Source: Rhabdophis nuchalis
Lineage: Eukaryota > Chordata > Lepidosauria > Squamata > Natricidae
Direction of reading: 5' to 3'
NCBI GenBank assembly: GCA_039707465.1
Contig: CM077644.1
Location: 202,629,962 to 202,693,961, forward strand
Length of the DNA: 64,000 bases
The position numbers and the translations under genes are program-made. Below are positions 43,023-56,576 of the stretch, in pieces. The notes beneath the pieces are model-generated. The model worked only from the letters and a program-made list of their open reading frames with translations. It was not told the DNA's origin and did no database searches. Positions within the stretch are counted from its first letter, which is position 1. The number at the start of each line of letters is the position of its first letter.

Positions 43023-46000
43023 CTCATTGTATCTATATACTACGGTACTAAAACTCTTGTGTCTCAAATGGAGTAACTTACAGAATATTGGGACCTATTA
43101 CTCCCATGCAAATAACATTTGTAAGTTCTTGACAGTTCCATGTTGCAGTACTTGCTGCTGCTGAGCACTGTGGCCAAACTGCTGCAATCATATGATCCTC
43201 ATTTACAACATTCCCTGATACAAATCAATGGGGAAACTTGGGAAGCTTGCAGGGACAAAGTCAATGGAAATTAAATGACTACAGCTGATAGTGGGAGCAC
43301 AAAGGCAAATTTGGATTTGCAACTTCCTTCCTGGGAAGCTTGCAAGAAGAAAATCAATGGCAAACCTTATAGAGAAGGTCACAAATTGCTTGAGTAAGTC
43401 TCCCACATTCAAGCAATCTGTGCCGGCAAATATATCTGAAAGGATGATCCAACAAGTCATGAGTTGTCTAGAACTATTATTGTTCATAACATTTACTGTT
43501 ATTGTTCACAAAGATAATGCATTGTTCATTGTATTCATAAAAATTGTATGACAACATCATAGATAGATCTTATTGACTGAAATCCCATTCTCTGTATAGC
43601 TTTTTTGATATGACTTTATTAGCAGTATTTTTTTCTATTTCTAGCAAAACAAGAATCTATTCCATTCTTAAGCTACATCTACCTACAAATGGGTCAAAAG
43701 TATTTTAAAAATAGCAACTTCAGACTGAAACAGTTGCCTACCGCCATCAAAAGCTATTAGCATTTTATGGAAAAGCTACTTAATAACATCTTCACTGATA
43801 TCAGGAGTATTGGATCAATCGTTGTCCTCTGAAAACTGAAAAAAATGTAAGGCCCCATGATGAATTGCTGGTAAAGACTATATCAACAATTATGTGAAAC
43901 CCTAAAAGCCAGAAAAAATAAGTTTCTGTTAGGTTCCATGTTGTGGAAATCTGAACGAAAGATCATTATTGGAGATAACGGATGTGCGGAGGACTGAGGT
44001 GTTTTTTTTAATGCACCTTAATTTCACATTTTTAATTAGAAAAAGGAAGGTATTTTATTCAGTAAACATAGATCCTAAATAAATCTTTGCAAATTTGTTA
44101 CGTTTGTAATTCAATTGGTTGTACCATCAACTGAAGCCCAAATCCAGTATTGTTCCTTTTCCACCAAAAATAGTGCATCCCTCTTAGGTATTCTTCTGTC
44201 AGTGTAGAAATACTTATGTATGTGAGAATATTGGTTTTACATCACTTTCTCTGATTCTTACTAGAAGTGAAATATGAGCCGAATAATGGTGGTTTATTCA
44301 ATAAACCATAGTTATACTAGCTATGATCTGGTATGGTAATAGAATCTGGTCAGTGATATTTTGCTAAGTCATGGGTTATTTTTTTTTTGGTGCAAATGAA
44401 GTTCCAGTTTATTTTAAATTCATGAGCCTAATACTGTAGATGTAATGTGCTTATAATCATGATTATGTTAATATCAACTCTTAATATTTTAAAGAAATAA
44501 GAGGAGGCATTTACAGTTTAGTATCATCTGTAGTATATACATTGCTACTTGTTCTCTAGGTCTTAGAATTGTCCTACCAGAAAATGGGATTTTATAGAAT
44601 TTGCATTACTACCAGTTACATGCGCAATACCAAAAGTACTTCAGAATAATGGGAGGGCCTATCATTATATTTATTTTGCAGTGATGCTTCAAATACTGGG
44701 AAGAACTAAAACTATATTTATTTCTCAAACTAATATTACTTCATTGAAATTGATTTATGAAACCACATAGTGCCAGCAACACGGGAAGGAGCTATGCTGT
44801 AACACTTAGCTCGTGGTATTTTCACATTATATTATAAGAAAAGGTGATTTGTAGTATTACTTGACATATATCTGTAGTACTGTACTTTTCAAAAACTGAT
44901 AAATATGGAAGATATTATGTAATAATATTTGTTCTATGATATCTGCTTTTTTGCCACTGACATTAAATTATTGAAGTTTTGAATTTGAACATTGTTGGCA
45001 ACATTGAATTCAACAGAAATGACCATAGAAGACTGAACAAATCTAATTGAAGGTAGCATAAAAAACACTATCTATTTATAATAGGTCTCATTGTTGCATA
45101 ATTATCTGCTACAGAAGCAACTCTATTGTTCTTTCCTGAAATGTGTTGGTATATAATATTTTTAAAGTCAGAAATCTAATTTCCACGGACAATAATAGTA
45201 GCGTGGAACACTAAGATATAAATCATAGCTATCACTCCAATCAACTAAGCTATTTTGTTTTTCAGGTTCTTTTTGCATTCAAAATGAATTTAGGAATTAA
45301 AATCCTGTGCTTCGAAGATTGTAGAGGCCTACAAAACATATGTTCAACACTATCGTTTTCCATGCTCAGCAATTAAAAAATGGCTTTGGGCTTTTTTACC
45401 CTCAGAGGTTTGCCAACTGCTATGCCTTTCAACATTTGCAAAATGATTTCTTCATTTGCTGAAATGCGAAAGTAACTGAATATAAGAATGGTTTGAAACA
45501 CTTTGGAAAAAGTTCATTTCAGGGGTTCTGGTTTTCTACGCATAGAAGTTTGGTCTGCTATTTTTCAGATCCTAAAGAAAAAAGTAATAAGTCCTTTGTC
45601 ATGGATAACAAAGAGACGATTCCTTTTTAGTATTTGTATGTTGTCATGCCTGGCTTAGGAAATTAGCCTAATTTATTATTTAAAACACTGGTGGGATTTC
45701 TAATTGCATTCATCATTAGATATGACATGTTTAGAACCAAGAACCGTATCCAGTGAGAATTTTTCAGATTGAATTTTGAAACAAAAATATTTTTCAAGAG
45801 ATCCCTAGCTCTTCCTTGTTACCATGACAACAGTTCTATTTGTGTGAGAGCTCAGTCCATGGCCAATGAGAGAGCAAGCAGCATCAACTAAACATACGAA
45901 TACATCAAAGACAAATTCATATACTCAATCTGATCAGCTCAATTAATGTAAGAACAGAAGCTGAAGGGGGTTAAAAGAGGGCACCCATTCATGATAGATA

Positions 46001-49000
46001 GAGCTCCTTTTAGCAGAATATCTACATTGGCCTTTGGGGGGAGGAATTTAGCGCACTGTCAAAAACATTATCAGAAAGGAAAGTACTAGGCCTCCTACAC
46101 CTAACAGATATGAAGCTGTCAGACAAAGAATAGCACTATTCATTAAATGACACTTATTTTCTCCCATTTTACAAGAATACAGCGAACAAAACAAGCAGGG
46201 GAGCAGCTGAGAAAGACACTTTTTTCTTTTCCTAGTGATGACAGACATGCAGCAATTATGGTGATAACTAAGGAATACTAAACAAGAAGCCAGCTTCCAT
46301 TCTGTTTATCACCTCAAATTTTATGTTACTAAATTTGCATGCAACTCTTGTTTTCTTTTACTATTTACGTCTGGGGAAAAATTAGATCCTTTTGTTTTTA
46401 ACATGCCGTTTTCAGTTTTGGTGAAGAGTTCCTCTGAACTATAGATTTGCTCTTACTTTTCCTTTTAAATGGTGATATCAGGCCTGAAGTACTTTTTGAA
46501 GTGAGGTTTTTCAGAACACAATAAAAATGCTGTTCTCAATGGCAGATGGAGGAAAGAAATAGCATTAGTGTAATGGCAGGTATTGTGTTAAATTTCAGCT
46601 ACTCATAGTGTAAAGGAAATATAGTGAAGGTCTTATTAATTGCTGCTTTATGAATATGCAAAAAATAAAGGTATATGTGTGTGATTGATTTTAATAGATT
46701 CATTTCAGCTATCTAGAAAAAAGTAAGTAACAGAAAGTTCCAACCTTCTGTAGTTTGTAATAGGTGGAAGGAAAAAGGAGTTCCCTCTTGAGTTGATACC
46801 TTTTATAAACCTTATGTTTAAACCAAAATAGTTTGATTCCAGATGTATTATCAGTAGTCTGGTAATTATATCTGCATGATCTTGGACTGATTGAATCAAA
46901 CCCTGTAGCCAAGAGCTCTATAATGTGCTGTCAGGAAAACCTGACAATTGTAATGAAAGAGCAATAAATGTGGGATAGAAGTAATGTTAGGGTCCAGCTA
47001 GACTGTATGAAAACTGATAGCTGGAATATTGGCTCTTATGTACTCACGTATACTAATCCCTTTGAGAATTTTTTTTAATGAATTAAAATAGTCCCCCCTG
47101 ATTCAACAAAGAAATATGAAGAAAATCATTTAGTGAATCTGCGGATTTTGCCACAAATCCTGAACTAAATAAAGCTTACAATTCTTGGCATGTGTAACAT
47201 CCCATACATTTTTCCAAATTGACACAGTCAGTGGGTGTGTAGGTGTGTGTATAGTATGTTTTGAAAAATAATGAATTACTACCTTAGTCAAAATTACTTA
47301 GAGAATCATTGCACTTCTAAATAAAGATATTTGGACTTTTTATATTCTGCTTTTGATTATTGATAGGCAGAACAAATCTATGATCCAGCTTTTACCGCTA
47401 AGTTGGATCTTGCCTAAGCGATTAATAGGGATGTTAAGACTAGTCAAAAAGATTACGATAGTTATAGTTACTTACACTGCATGTTTGTAAATTCTGTTGG
47501 TATTTCTACTCATATTGCCTATCTGAAATAAATACCATAGAAAGCAACAATATGTAGCAATTTTTTTTAAAAGGGCAGTAATATTCTAAAAACATGCTAT
47601 ACCTTGTCAAAGATACTGTGCTTAACTCTTAATAGACAACTGATACAGCTACTGAATATCCAAAGTTAAATTTGAATTCTTTGGCTCCCCAGACAGAGCT
47701 AAGATAAATAAATCCTTTTGACAGAGATACAGTCAGGAATGAAGGGAAAAGATGTCATTCCAATCACAACAGTCAGTCAGTGTCATGGTGTAAGTGGCCT
47801 GTGCATAACATCCATAAGCAATAAGTCTCTAAGAAATGAATCTGAATTTGACTGAAGTACAAAAACATATATAAATCCAAAACAAGAGTCTCATTCTACT
47901 ATGTAGTGTATGATCAAACCAATTTTTACTGCCTAGATTTAAAATATAAAAAATAAATATTTATTCTGCTTATGATGTTTTAGTTTATTGGTTTTATGAT
48001 GCTTTCTGAGTTTTACTTATTGTATACAATCTGGATCCTTAGGACACAAATGGAATATACATAAATATAAATAAATAAATGGGTGGATGAATATGGAATC
48101 AAACCTCACTGAGAAACACATGAGGCTGCAGTTTTGAATCTTAATTAGAGCTTCTAAGTCAAACTTGCGCTCCTAAGACTAATTGGAGTGACAGGTAGAT
48201 AGCCCAGTGGTGTTATCCATCTAATAATACTTTGTATTAAGTGGTAGGTATTGTTTGTGGGAGGAATAATTTGGAAAACCAAGTTTAAATGTCATCATGA
48301 ATCTCACTAGATGACCATGTGCAACATTACTATATCATGGAAGAAGCAACTTACAGGCTTATTTGAAGAAAAATGACATAAGTGTTACATCACACTGAAC
48401 TGGTCAGAAGAAAATCAGGGCAATACTTAGAAATAACTGTTTGCTTTATAATTTGAAGTTCTTTCCCATTATGAGCTCCATCATAAGAATAAGAATTAGG
48501 AGGTAGGTCTTTTATGTCAATGTAAAAACAAAAGACAAGTAAGAAATATGTCTTTTGTTGAGCAGTATCAGTAATCAAAAGTCCTGTGTCTTGAAGGTTA
48601 GATGACTGACAAGTCTTCCCTATCAATTGCTATCCATCAAGCATTTTAAAAGTCATAATACCTTTGGAAATGAAATTATTGTATTCTTTAAAAGAGTATC
48701 TACTGCTGCAAATCAGAAGTTAAAACCCAAAGAACCTCATTCTAAGCGAAGAAGACAGTAAAATTCATTTTATTTCAAATAATCCCATATTGTTTTTCAT
48801 TTATATAAATATAAAGATTGTTATCTATAGTTTTATGTGATAGCTTGCTGTTGTATATTGTATATGCAGTGACATAAACCTATTGCACACTGGAGGTCAC
48901 CCTTGTTACTTAATCTACATTTTTGCAAAATACAGAAAGTTGTATTTTATATGTACATTGGTGAAATACCAGACAAATGCCAGTTATATGGAGTTGAATG

Positions 49001-49399
49001 TTACAATCATTTAATCAGTAGAGAATGCTGAGAGAAATGCCTATAATTTATATTCAGTGATGATGAAATAGCAAGTTCTTATATTATTAAAATATTAATA
49101 TTGACTGCTGATTGAAAGATACTGAATTAGTTGTGAATATTACATGATCTGCAATTTATCTTATTACTGAACAGAAATTATTTGATGCAGAAATATTTTG
49201 TGCTATACATGGTAACATCCCATGTAAGAGGCTTTCAGCTGGGGCTTTTAATGAGTAGGCTAGGCCTTCTCATGTAATTCCAGATGACATCAGAAACAAA
49301 TTGTAATCCTCTTGCATTTTCTGCCTGTTTTCTCATTCAGTGAAGGAAGAAAATAATATACCAATTGCTTTATTGGAAATAAAGATAGCAAAATGTTTA
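43023..49399. other. No gene or recognised repeat
   Basis: 6.4 kb of AT-rich DNA with only poly-A/T runs; nothing else supported. Confidence 0.35.
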
Positions 49400-50039
49400 C
49401 TGTATCTTTGTAAGTATAAGACATTCTGGAGTATAAGGCACACCTTAGTTTTTGGGGAGGAAAACACGAAAAAAAATTCTGCCTCTGCCATACCAGCATC
49501 CATCAGTATTCATCTGACTAGCATCCTTGCAGCAAATAGCAAACAGCCAGGTCAACTTCAGCACATTATTGCAGCCTGATTCAGCACGAGCAGCTTATTG
49601 GTGGGTGGATAAGTCTCTAGGAATATTCCCAACCAACTGTTCCAGGCTGCAGGGATTGCCACAGACCATTACTGCCTCCGTACCTCAGGGATCCCTGCCG
49701 CCTGGAACTGCCCGAAAATGTGATGCGCAGAAGCCAAAAATGTGATGTGCAGAGGTGGTAATCGGGAGCAATGTGCTCTGGCGATCCCCACAGCCTTGAA
49801 CAGGTTTGAAATAGAGCATTCAGAGGTTGAAAAGGCAAGGCACAAAGGCCAAAAACGTGAGGCACAGAGGTGGCAATGGTCTGTGGCAATCCCTGCAGCC
49901 TGGAACATATCTAAAATATGACACGCAGAGGCCAAAAATGGCCAAAGGGAGGGGGCCAGCAGGTTGGTGAGGCTACATTTGTTGTATAAGACACACCCTT
50001 ATACAAGTGGAAGTGCATCTTATACTCTGAAAAATACGG
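49400..50039. mobile_element. TA-flanked MITE with internal minisatellite
   Basis: The right end is the clean family terminus (ttatactctgaaaaatacgg) followed by TA; the left end is a diverged version (ctgtatctttg...gagtataaggcacacc). It is nearly twice as long as the 15.6-kb copy because of a GC-richer interior containing repeated units of the type 'gcagaggccaaaaa' and 'tgtgatgcgcag' at about 49620-49935. Confidence 0.62.
49620..49935. repeat. Degenerate minisatellite inside the MITE
   Basis: Several imperfect repeats of 'ggccaaaaacgtgaggcaca'-like and 'caggctgcagggattgcc'-like segments. Open frames on both strands here reflect the repeat rather than a gene. Confidence 0.55.
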
Positions 50040-50041
50040 TA

Positions 50042-51840
50042 ATTCAGAACCTGCAAAAGAATGCTATTGATCAATGATGTATTTGGAATGTCCCTTGTTC
50101 TATTACTTAATATGATTTTTAGTTCTCGGTGCCACCTCATGTGCACACTGCAAATCTTTCCTCTTAATCTATTGCCATTCATTGTTAATTAATCGCATCC
50201 AAGCATTAGACTCCATCAATCTATACACCTCAGTAATGAGTAGAATAACTGAAAACAAAACACATTTTAAAAGATTTTACATTAATGGGGTCTGGATTTA
50301 GTGTTTTAAATTTGCAATGTTATTCCTCCCAAAAAAGTGTCCCTAACTGAGCTGCTTCCAGGAAACATCCGGGTTCTATTTACTTCCCACAAATAAGATT
50401 TATCTAGACAGGTAGTGTGTTGGAAAGTACAATCTTACATTAGTCAAGAGCCAAGTTGCATTTACAGTTTAATTGTATTTTACAAAATTATAATTCCAAT
50501 ATTTAAATATTAATTAAATATTGAAATTATAATTATATTTAATTAAATAGTCTTACAATTTAAATTTAATACATTGATATGTATTATATATGCGTATAAT
50601 TTAAATATATAGATGTTTAAATATTATTTAAAACCTAATTAGAACCATGTTGTTTATATTATTTGGATTGCATATTGTTTAGAATTAATTTTACCATCTA
50701 TTTCATTTATTTTAATTTACTTGTAGTTTCCAATATGTTGTTTAGTGAGATGATTTATTCAAATAATCACATCATATTTAATAAAGAACAGTCCAAGGCA
50801 AACAGAGCAAATGTCTTTATCCATAAGCAACCAAATGAGAAATGGATTTTTATTCAGTCAAATCTTTTTAGTCAATGAAACCGCACTTTCATGCATACTG
50901 CACACAAGTGATAATTAATATAGTCTAATGCAGGACATGATACTTGAATTGATGTACTGTCATTGATACCCCATGTTGAAATCAAACCTTGACAGGAGTT
51001 TAATACCCTGGAACAGGTCATCATATGATAATACTTCTTTTGCTTTTCAGTATTTGTCTTCAGTCAAGCAAAGTATTACAAGATAGGTTAAAAAAAAGAA
51101 ATAATTACAAATGAAGAATGACGCAGGCTGTGAATAGAACATATGTTAGGCTAGGCAGAGGCATCAGTGAATTATATCATTTTGTGATGAAGCAGCACTG
51201 AGGCTGAACGGACCTATTTCAGACCTTGATGTATTTTATCTCTACTGTATTTGGACTGTCATCTTTAGAGAAAGACTTTGTGTAATTGAGAGTCAACTCT
51301 AATCTTCATGACTCAAGCATGAAGCATAGACTAGATGAAAGTATTATGGAAGAAAAAGAAGCATCTAATAATGTATAAATGAGTTATAACCTGTTAAACC
51401 ACAGACTTTCAGTGAAGTAATGTACAAAATACAATTTCCAAAGACATTAATTTCAAGTGTGATACATGTAACTCTTTAAAATTATATCAATTACAAATTT
51501 ATTTTGATGTGCTAAAATAATTTGTATATACATCTTTAGAAATACTTTTGACTGAATTTCAAAGCCTGAACTACATTACTTTGATGATCAGTCAAGTCTA
51601 GAAGGTTTTAGATTGTCATATTGACTTACAAAATATTTGATGAAAATAACAAGATTACAGTTTTAAAGCTTGCAGTTATTATTATTATATACACAGCAAT
51701 GTGAAATTACAGCTGCCAGTTTAGCTGATGTTGACCATATGCCTTAGGTTCTTTGCAAGAACTTAGGATTTAGGAATGTTTGGTTGTAATATATGTGCAG
51801 TATGGCTTTATGTGATTGACAGATGGAAATTTTGTCAATG
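50042..51840. other. No gene; small palindrome near 50490-50540
   Basis: Very AT-rich. An imperfect palindrome built on 'ccaatatttaa' and 'ttaaatattg' lies at about 50490-50540. Confidence 0.4.
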
Positions 51841-52329
51841 CACAGATTTTCTTAGTGCTGCCCAAGATTTTTTGGTTTGAGATCCAGTTTCACTGGGATC
51901 ACCATGGCTGATTTGTCATTATCTTTCAAATTTGATTTTCAGATCTCCATTCTTTCTGATCTTCTCCAATTCTTTGTCTTCTATTTTACTGTCCCCTGAT
52001 AGCCCCATATCAATTATTCAGACTTTCTTCTTTTCAACAACAGTTAAATCGCTGTTAATCGCTAAACCACAGTGTGGCTTATGAACTTTAGCAGTTTGCA
52101 TTTGGAAATGCCACATTATTTTAATTTTGTAACAATAATTTTTATTATGGTTCATCAAATAGTAGATGTTTTGACTGGGTTTGGCATTTTTATTCAGAAC
52201 CTGGTATAGGCAGGCGTTGTTTATGGTATTAAAATTATCATTATAGGATGTAAGCTGTTCACAGTAAAGCTGCTTTTTGCAATTGACTATGCTGCATATG
52301 CTGTTCAAGGGTACTCCAGATGTTTTAGA
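51841..52329 (-). repeat. Unclassified repeat, flank of inverted duplication
   Basis: Contains the blocks 'tcaattattcagactttctt' and 'caacaacagttaaatcgctg'. Similar but diverged blocks (ttatccagatttttttgtca, cttatcaacagttgttaagc) occur in the spacer at 53570-53700, suggesting one shared old family. Confidence 0.35.
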
Positions 52330-53424
52330 GTTCCAGAGAGAGAGAGCCACCATGGAGAAGGCCATTCTTCTGGGTCCCACCAGGTGTATTTCCCTAGGGA
52401 TGGGACCCACAACATTCCTTGCCTCTCTGCTCTGGTGGGTCAGGTGGATGTGACCAGCAAAAGATGGTCTGTCAAATAACCTGGTCTCAAGCCATGAAGG
52501 GCTTTAAGGGTAACAACCAGCAACTTGAATTGCACCCGGAAGCAAATAGGCAACCAATGCAGGTCCCACAGGAGAGGTGATAAATGTGCATATTAAGGTC
52601 TGCATAAAACCATGCAGGCCACTGCATTTTGCACCAACTGGACCTTTTGGGTGTTCTTCAAGGGCAGCTCCATGTAGAGCATGTTGCAATAGTCAAGGTG
52701 GGAAGTGACTAGGGCATGAGTAACTGTGAATAGGGATTGTTGGTCCAGGAAAGGGTGTAACTGGCGCACAACCTCCAATTGCACAAAGGCCCTCCTGGCC
52801 ATGACTGCCACATGCTCTTCGAGCAGGAATTACGAGTCCAGGAGAACCCACAGGGTCTGTTTGGGGTAGTGCCACCCCATCCAAGACCAAAGGTGGCAAT
52901 TCTCCCTGGGCCAAAGAACCCCAAACCCATAGCCACTCGGTCTTGTCAAGGTTCAGTTTCAACCCACTGCTCCCCATCCAGTCTCTAACAGCCTCCAGGC
53001 ACTGCGAGAGAGAAGGCATGGCATTGCTTAACACCACGGGCTGAGACATACAGCTGAGTATTATATATCAACAGATTGAACTGATGTCTCCTTTAAGTTT
53101 CCATACAGATTTTTCCCCCTGTGCATTGATACTAAATTCAGCACATATAGGTACCGTATTTTTCAGAGTATAAGATGCACCTTTTTCCCTCAAAAAAGAG
53201 ACTGAGAATCTGGGTGCATCTTATACACTGAATACAGCATTTTTGGCCTCCCAAAAACCCCGCCCCTTCACCAAAATGGCCATGCATAGCTTGTAGGAGG
53301 CTTTCAGAGAGCTCCTAGGGGCTGGGGAGAGCAGAAATAAGCAAAAAAATGGACCATTTTTTGCTCGTTTTTGCCTCCCCCCCCAACTTTAAAAGCCTCC
53401 TAAGGGATATTCCTTTTTTGAAAA
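52330..53424 (-). repeat. Left arm of 1.1-kb inverted duplication
   Basis: 1,095 bp that is the near-exact reverse complement of 54130-55224. It contains, on the minus strand, the truncated MITE (to about 53153) and an L2 fragment encoding EWLWVWGS, RRAFVQLEVVRQLHPF and LDYCNMLYMELPLKN. The predicted peptides from the two arms are identical over 118, 75 and 72 residues. I saw one substitution in about 100 compared bases of the MITE part. It stops mid-L2 at 52330, where the right arm continues, so this is the derived copy. Confidence 0.92.
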
Positions 53425-54129
53425 GGAATCAAAAAAGGATGCTTTGCATCCAAGCACCTATTACTACTGGTATTATCTTTGCTTCCCCCACCCCTAGTTC
53501 TACTTCTATTTGCAGTTGTATTCTCTAATTTTATCCAGTTTTTTCTCGTTTGTTGTCTCCTGGTTTTGCTATGTCCATTATCCAGATTTTTTTGTCATTC
53601 TTATCAACAGTTGTTAAGCTTGAGGTGGTATGCAGCAGGCACTTGTTTGTCTGAACTCCAAAGTCCGAAAACACTTTAGTTTTTATTATTTTGTCTATTT
53701 TGTGATCCTGTCAGTTGTAGCTTGCAGGTAAATGGTATTCCTTGCAAATATTCCAGTGCACTGTTGTTGCTACTTTGTCATGCCATTGTTTGTAGCCAGT
53801 GATCTTCTTGAAACAACTAATTAGTTGGTCAGCTTCTATTTCTTTTCAGGGATCTAGCACATATAAGATCAGAACTTAACTTGAAATAGCTGAAGTCCAC
53901 AATTTGGGCCTCAAACTTTAAACACAAATAATATGGGAATTTGAGCCTCAACTCTACTTGCATCAATTGTGGCATTCTACTCAGCACTTGGAAGAGGAAA
54001 TTTATCATTTGCAAATGAGTCACAGCAGGTATTTTTAAGCTCCAAAATAATATATTGTATGGCACAATAATTAACTCTCATTTGTGTTTGTTTTTTGCAG
54101 TGAGGCCTCCCTCATTTGCATTTTTTTTT
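53425..54129. repeat. Spacer between inverted arms
   Basis: About 705 bp, including sequence resembling the repeat at 51841-52329. It ends in a T-rich run at 54121-54133 next to the right arm. Confidence 0.4.
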
Positions 54130-55224
54130 TTTTCAAAAAAGGAATATCCCTTAGGAGGCTTTTAAAGTTGGGGGGGGAGGCAAAAACGAGCAAAGAATGG
54201 TCCATTTTTTTGCTTATTTCTGCTCTCCCCAGCCCCTAGGAGCTCTCTGAAAGCCTCCTACAAGCTATGCATGGCCATTTTGGTGAAGGGGCGGGGTTTT
54301 TGGGAGGCCAAAAATGCTGTATTCAGTGTATAAGATGCACCCAGATTCTCAGTCTCTTTTTTGAGGGAAAAAGGTGCATCTTATACTCTGAAAAATACGG
54401 TACCTATATGTGCTGAATTTAGTATCAATGCACAGGGGGAAAAATCTGTATGGAAACTTAAAGGAGACATCAGTTCAATCTGTTGATATATAATACTCAG
54501 CTGTATGTCTCAGCCCGTGGTGTTAAGCAATGCCATGCCTTCTCTCTCGCAGTGCCTGGAGGCTGTTAGAGACTGGATGGGGAGCAGTGGGTTGAAACTG
54601 AACCTTGACAAGACCGAGTGGCTATGGGTTTGGGGTTCTTTGGCCCAGGGAGAATTGCCACCTTTGGTCTTGGATGGGGTGGCACTACCCCAAACAGACC
54701 CTGTGGGTTCTCCTGGACTCGTAATTCCTGCTCGAAGAGCATGTGGCAGTCATGGCCAGGAGGGCCTTTGTGCAATTGGAGGTTGTGCGCCAGTTACACC
54801 CTTTCCTGGACCAACAATCCCTATTCACAGTTACTCATGCCCTAGTCACTTCCCACCTTGACTATTGCAACATGCTCTACATGGAGCTGCCCTTGAAGAA
54901 CACCCAAAAGGTCCAGTTGGTGCAAAATGCAGTGGCCTGCATGGTTTTATGCAGACCTTAATATGCACATTTATCACCTCTCCTGTGGGACCTGCATTGG
55001 TTGCCTATTTGCTTCCGGGTGCAATTCAAGTTGCTGGTTGTTATCCTTAAAGCCCTTCATGGCTTGAGACCAGGTTATTTGACAGACCATCTTTTGCTGG
55101 TCACATCCACCTGACCCACCAGAGCAGAGAGGCAAGGAATGTTGTGGGTCCCATCCCTAGGGAAATACACCTGGTGGGACCCAGAAGAATGGCCTTCTCC
55201 ATGGTGGCTCTCTCTCTCTGGAAC
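54130..55224 (+). repeat. Right arm of 1.1-kb inverted duplication
   Basis: 1,095 bp, the same length as the left arm. It contains the right part of the TA-flanked MITE family (54130-54400, ending aaaaatacgg|TA) and most of L2 copy F. It is probably the source copy, since the L2 continues beyond its end to a natural 3' UTR. Confidence 0.92.
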
Positions 55225-55500
55225 ATCATTTCCCCAAAGATTAGAATGACCCCCTCTCTAATATTTTCTGGAAGGTGCTGAAGACCTGCTTCTGCCAGCG
55301 GGCCTGGGAAATGCAGAGCGGAATAGAGCCCATTAAATAGCTTGTGTGATGTGTTGTTGCTGGAGAGGAGGGGTTATTTTATGATATTATATTAATTTAT
55401 TATATGATTATTCCCTTTTTTTACTTTTATTGTTTTATATATGAGGTTTTTATATTTCTGTAAGCCGCCTTGAATCGCCATGTGCAAATTTATTTATTTA
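54481..55500 (+). mobile_element. L2-clade LINE, diverged subfamily (copy F)
   Basis: Begins at a decayed YADD region ('tgatatataatactcagctg') and continues through SQCLEAVRDWMGSSGLKLNL, DKTEWLWVWGS, RRAFVQLEVVRQLHPFLDQQ, SHLDYCNMLYMELPLKN and a GRMAFSMVALSLWN-like end. The 3' UTR has 'gccgccttgaatcgccatgt'. Frameshifts separate the blocks. It differs from copies A to E enough to be another subfamily. Confidence 0.85.
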
Positions 55501-56312
55501 TTTATTTTATTTTATTTATTTCTTTTTTCAAATTTGTATACTGCCCTATCTCCCCTAGGGGACTCAGGGCGGTGCACAGAAATATAAAAATATAAAACAA
55601 TACAGTACAAAACAGTTAAAAATAAATTAAATTAAGGTCTGTGCTAAAATTTAGATTAAAAAGGGTTAAAATCAATTAAAACTATATCCATTAAAATTAA
55701 GCCAGGCCGGCCTCTTGAAATAGATGTGTCTTTATTGCCCAGCGGAAGAGGGGTAGGTCCGTGATGATCGGAAGGTCGGGGGGAAGGTCGTTCCAGAGGG
55801 CAGGCCCCGCCACAGAGAAGGCTCTCCCCCTGGGGGCCACCCGTCGGCATTGTCCAGCGGATGGCACCCTGAGGAGGCCCACTCTGTGGGAGTGGACAGG
55901 TCTAAGGAAGGTATGTGGTAGGAGGCGGTCCCGCAGGTAGCCAGGTCCCGTGCCATGGAGCGCTTTGAAGATGGTTACTAGCACCTTGAAGCGCACCTGG
56001 AAGGCCACAGGCAGCCAGTGCAGCTCGCGCAGGAGAGGTGTTACATGGGAGTATCGAGACCCTCCCAGGATCCCCTGCGCAGCCCCATTCTGGACTAGCT
56101 GGAGCCTCCGGGTGCACCTCAAGGGAAGCCCCATGTAGAGAGCCTTGCAATAGTCCAGGCGGGAGGTGACGAGCGCTTGAGTAACCGTGCGTAAGGCGTC
56201 ACGATCTAGATAGGGGCGCAACTGGCATATCAGGTGCACCTGATAAAAGACCCCCCTGGTCACGGCTGCCACATGGTCATCCAATGACAGCCGGGAATCC
56301 AGGAGGTGGCAA
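55500..56312 (-). mobile_element. L2-clade LINE, 3' end (copy E)
   Basis: The minus-strand frame is open for 195 codons: MDDHVAAVTRGVFYQVHLIC, TQALVTSRLDYCKALYMGLP, LRELHWLPVAFQVRFKVLVT, GRAFSVAGPALWNDLPPDLP and AIKTHLFQEAGLA, to its natural stop. The 3' UTR (ctgccctatctcccctaggg on the + strand) and the AAAT tail meet the tail of copy F end to end. No frameshift is present in this span, so it is one of the younger L2 copies here. Confidence 0.9.
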
Positions 56313-56576
56313 TATAAATTTCCTAAAATAATTTTTGTTTTAAAAAAAATGTGCTATAAGATTGGAAAATACAGATTCAGCATAAAGAACTACTGTAAGC
56401 TGGGTTGAATTTAAAATGGAGCTACTGTAATATCATTATAAAACTGTATGGCATGGAAATATTGCAAGTAGTGTGGACGGCACATTTAGTTGCAAGTAAC
56501 TTCTTTTCAATCAAATGATTAAATTGAGAAAGCTAACTATTGTCCAAACTATTTCCCCTTCCGAGATGTTCTTACC

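Noticed and set aside
49527..49935. Overlapping open frames on both strands at 49.5-49.9 kb
   Set aside because: They coincide with the degenerate minisatellite inside a MITE.
50490..50540. AT-rich imperfect palindrome as a replication origin
   Set aside because: Short palindromes are expected by chance in DNA this AT-rich.
52018..53049. Minus-strand frames as a possible gene
   Set aside because: They are the L2 fragment of the inverted duplication, identical to the frames at 54505-54961.
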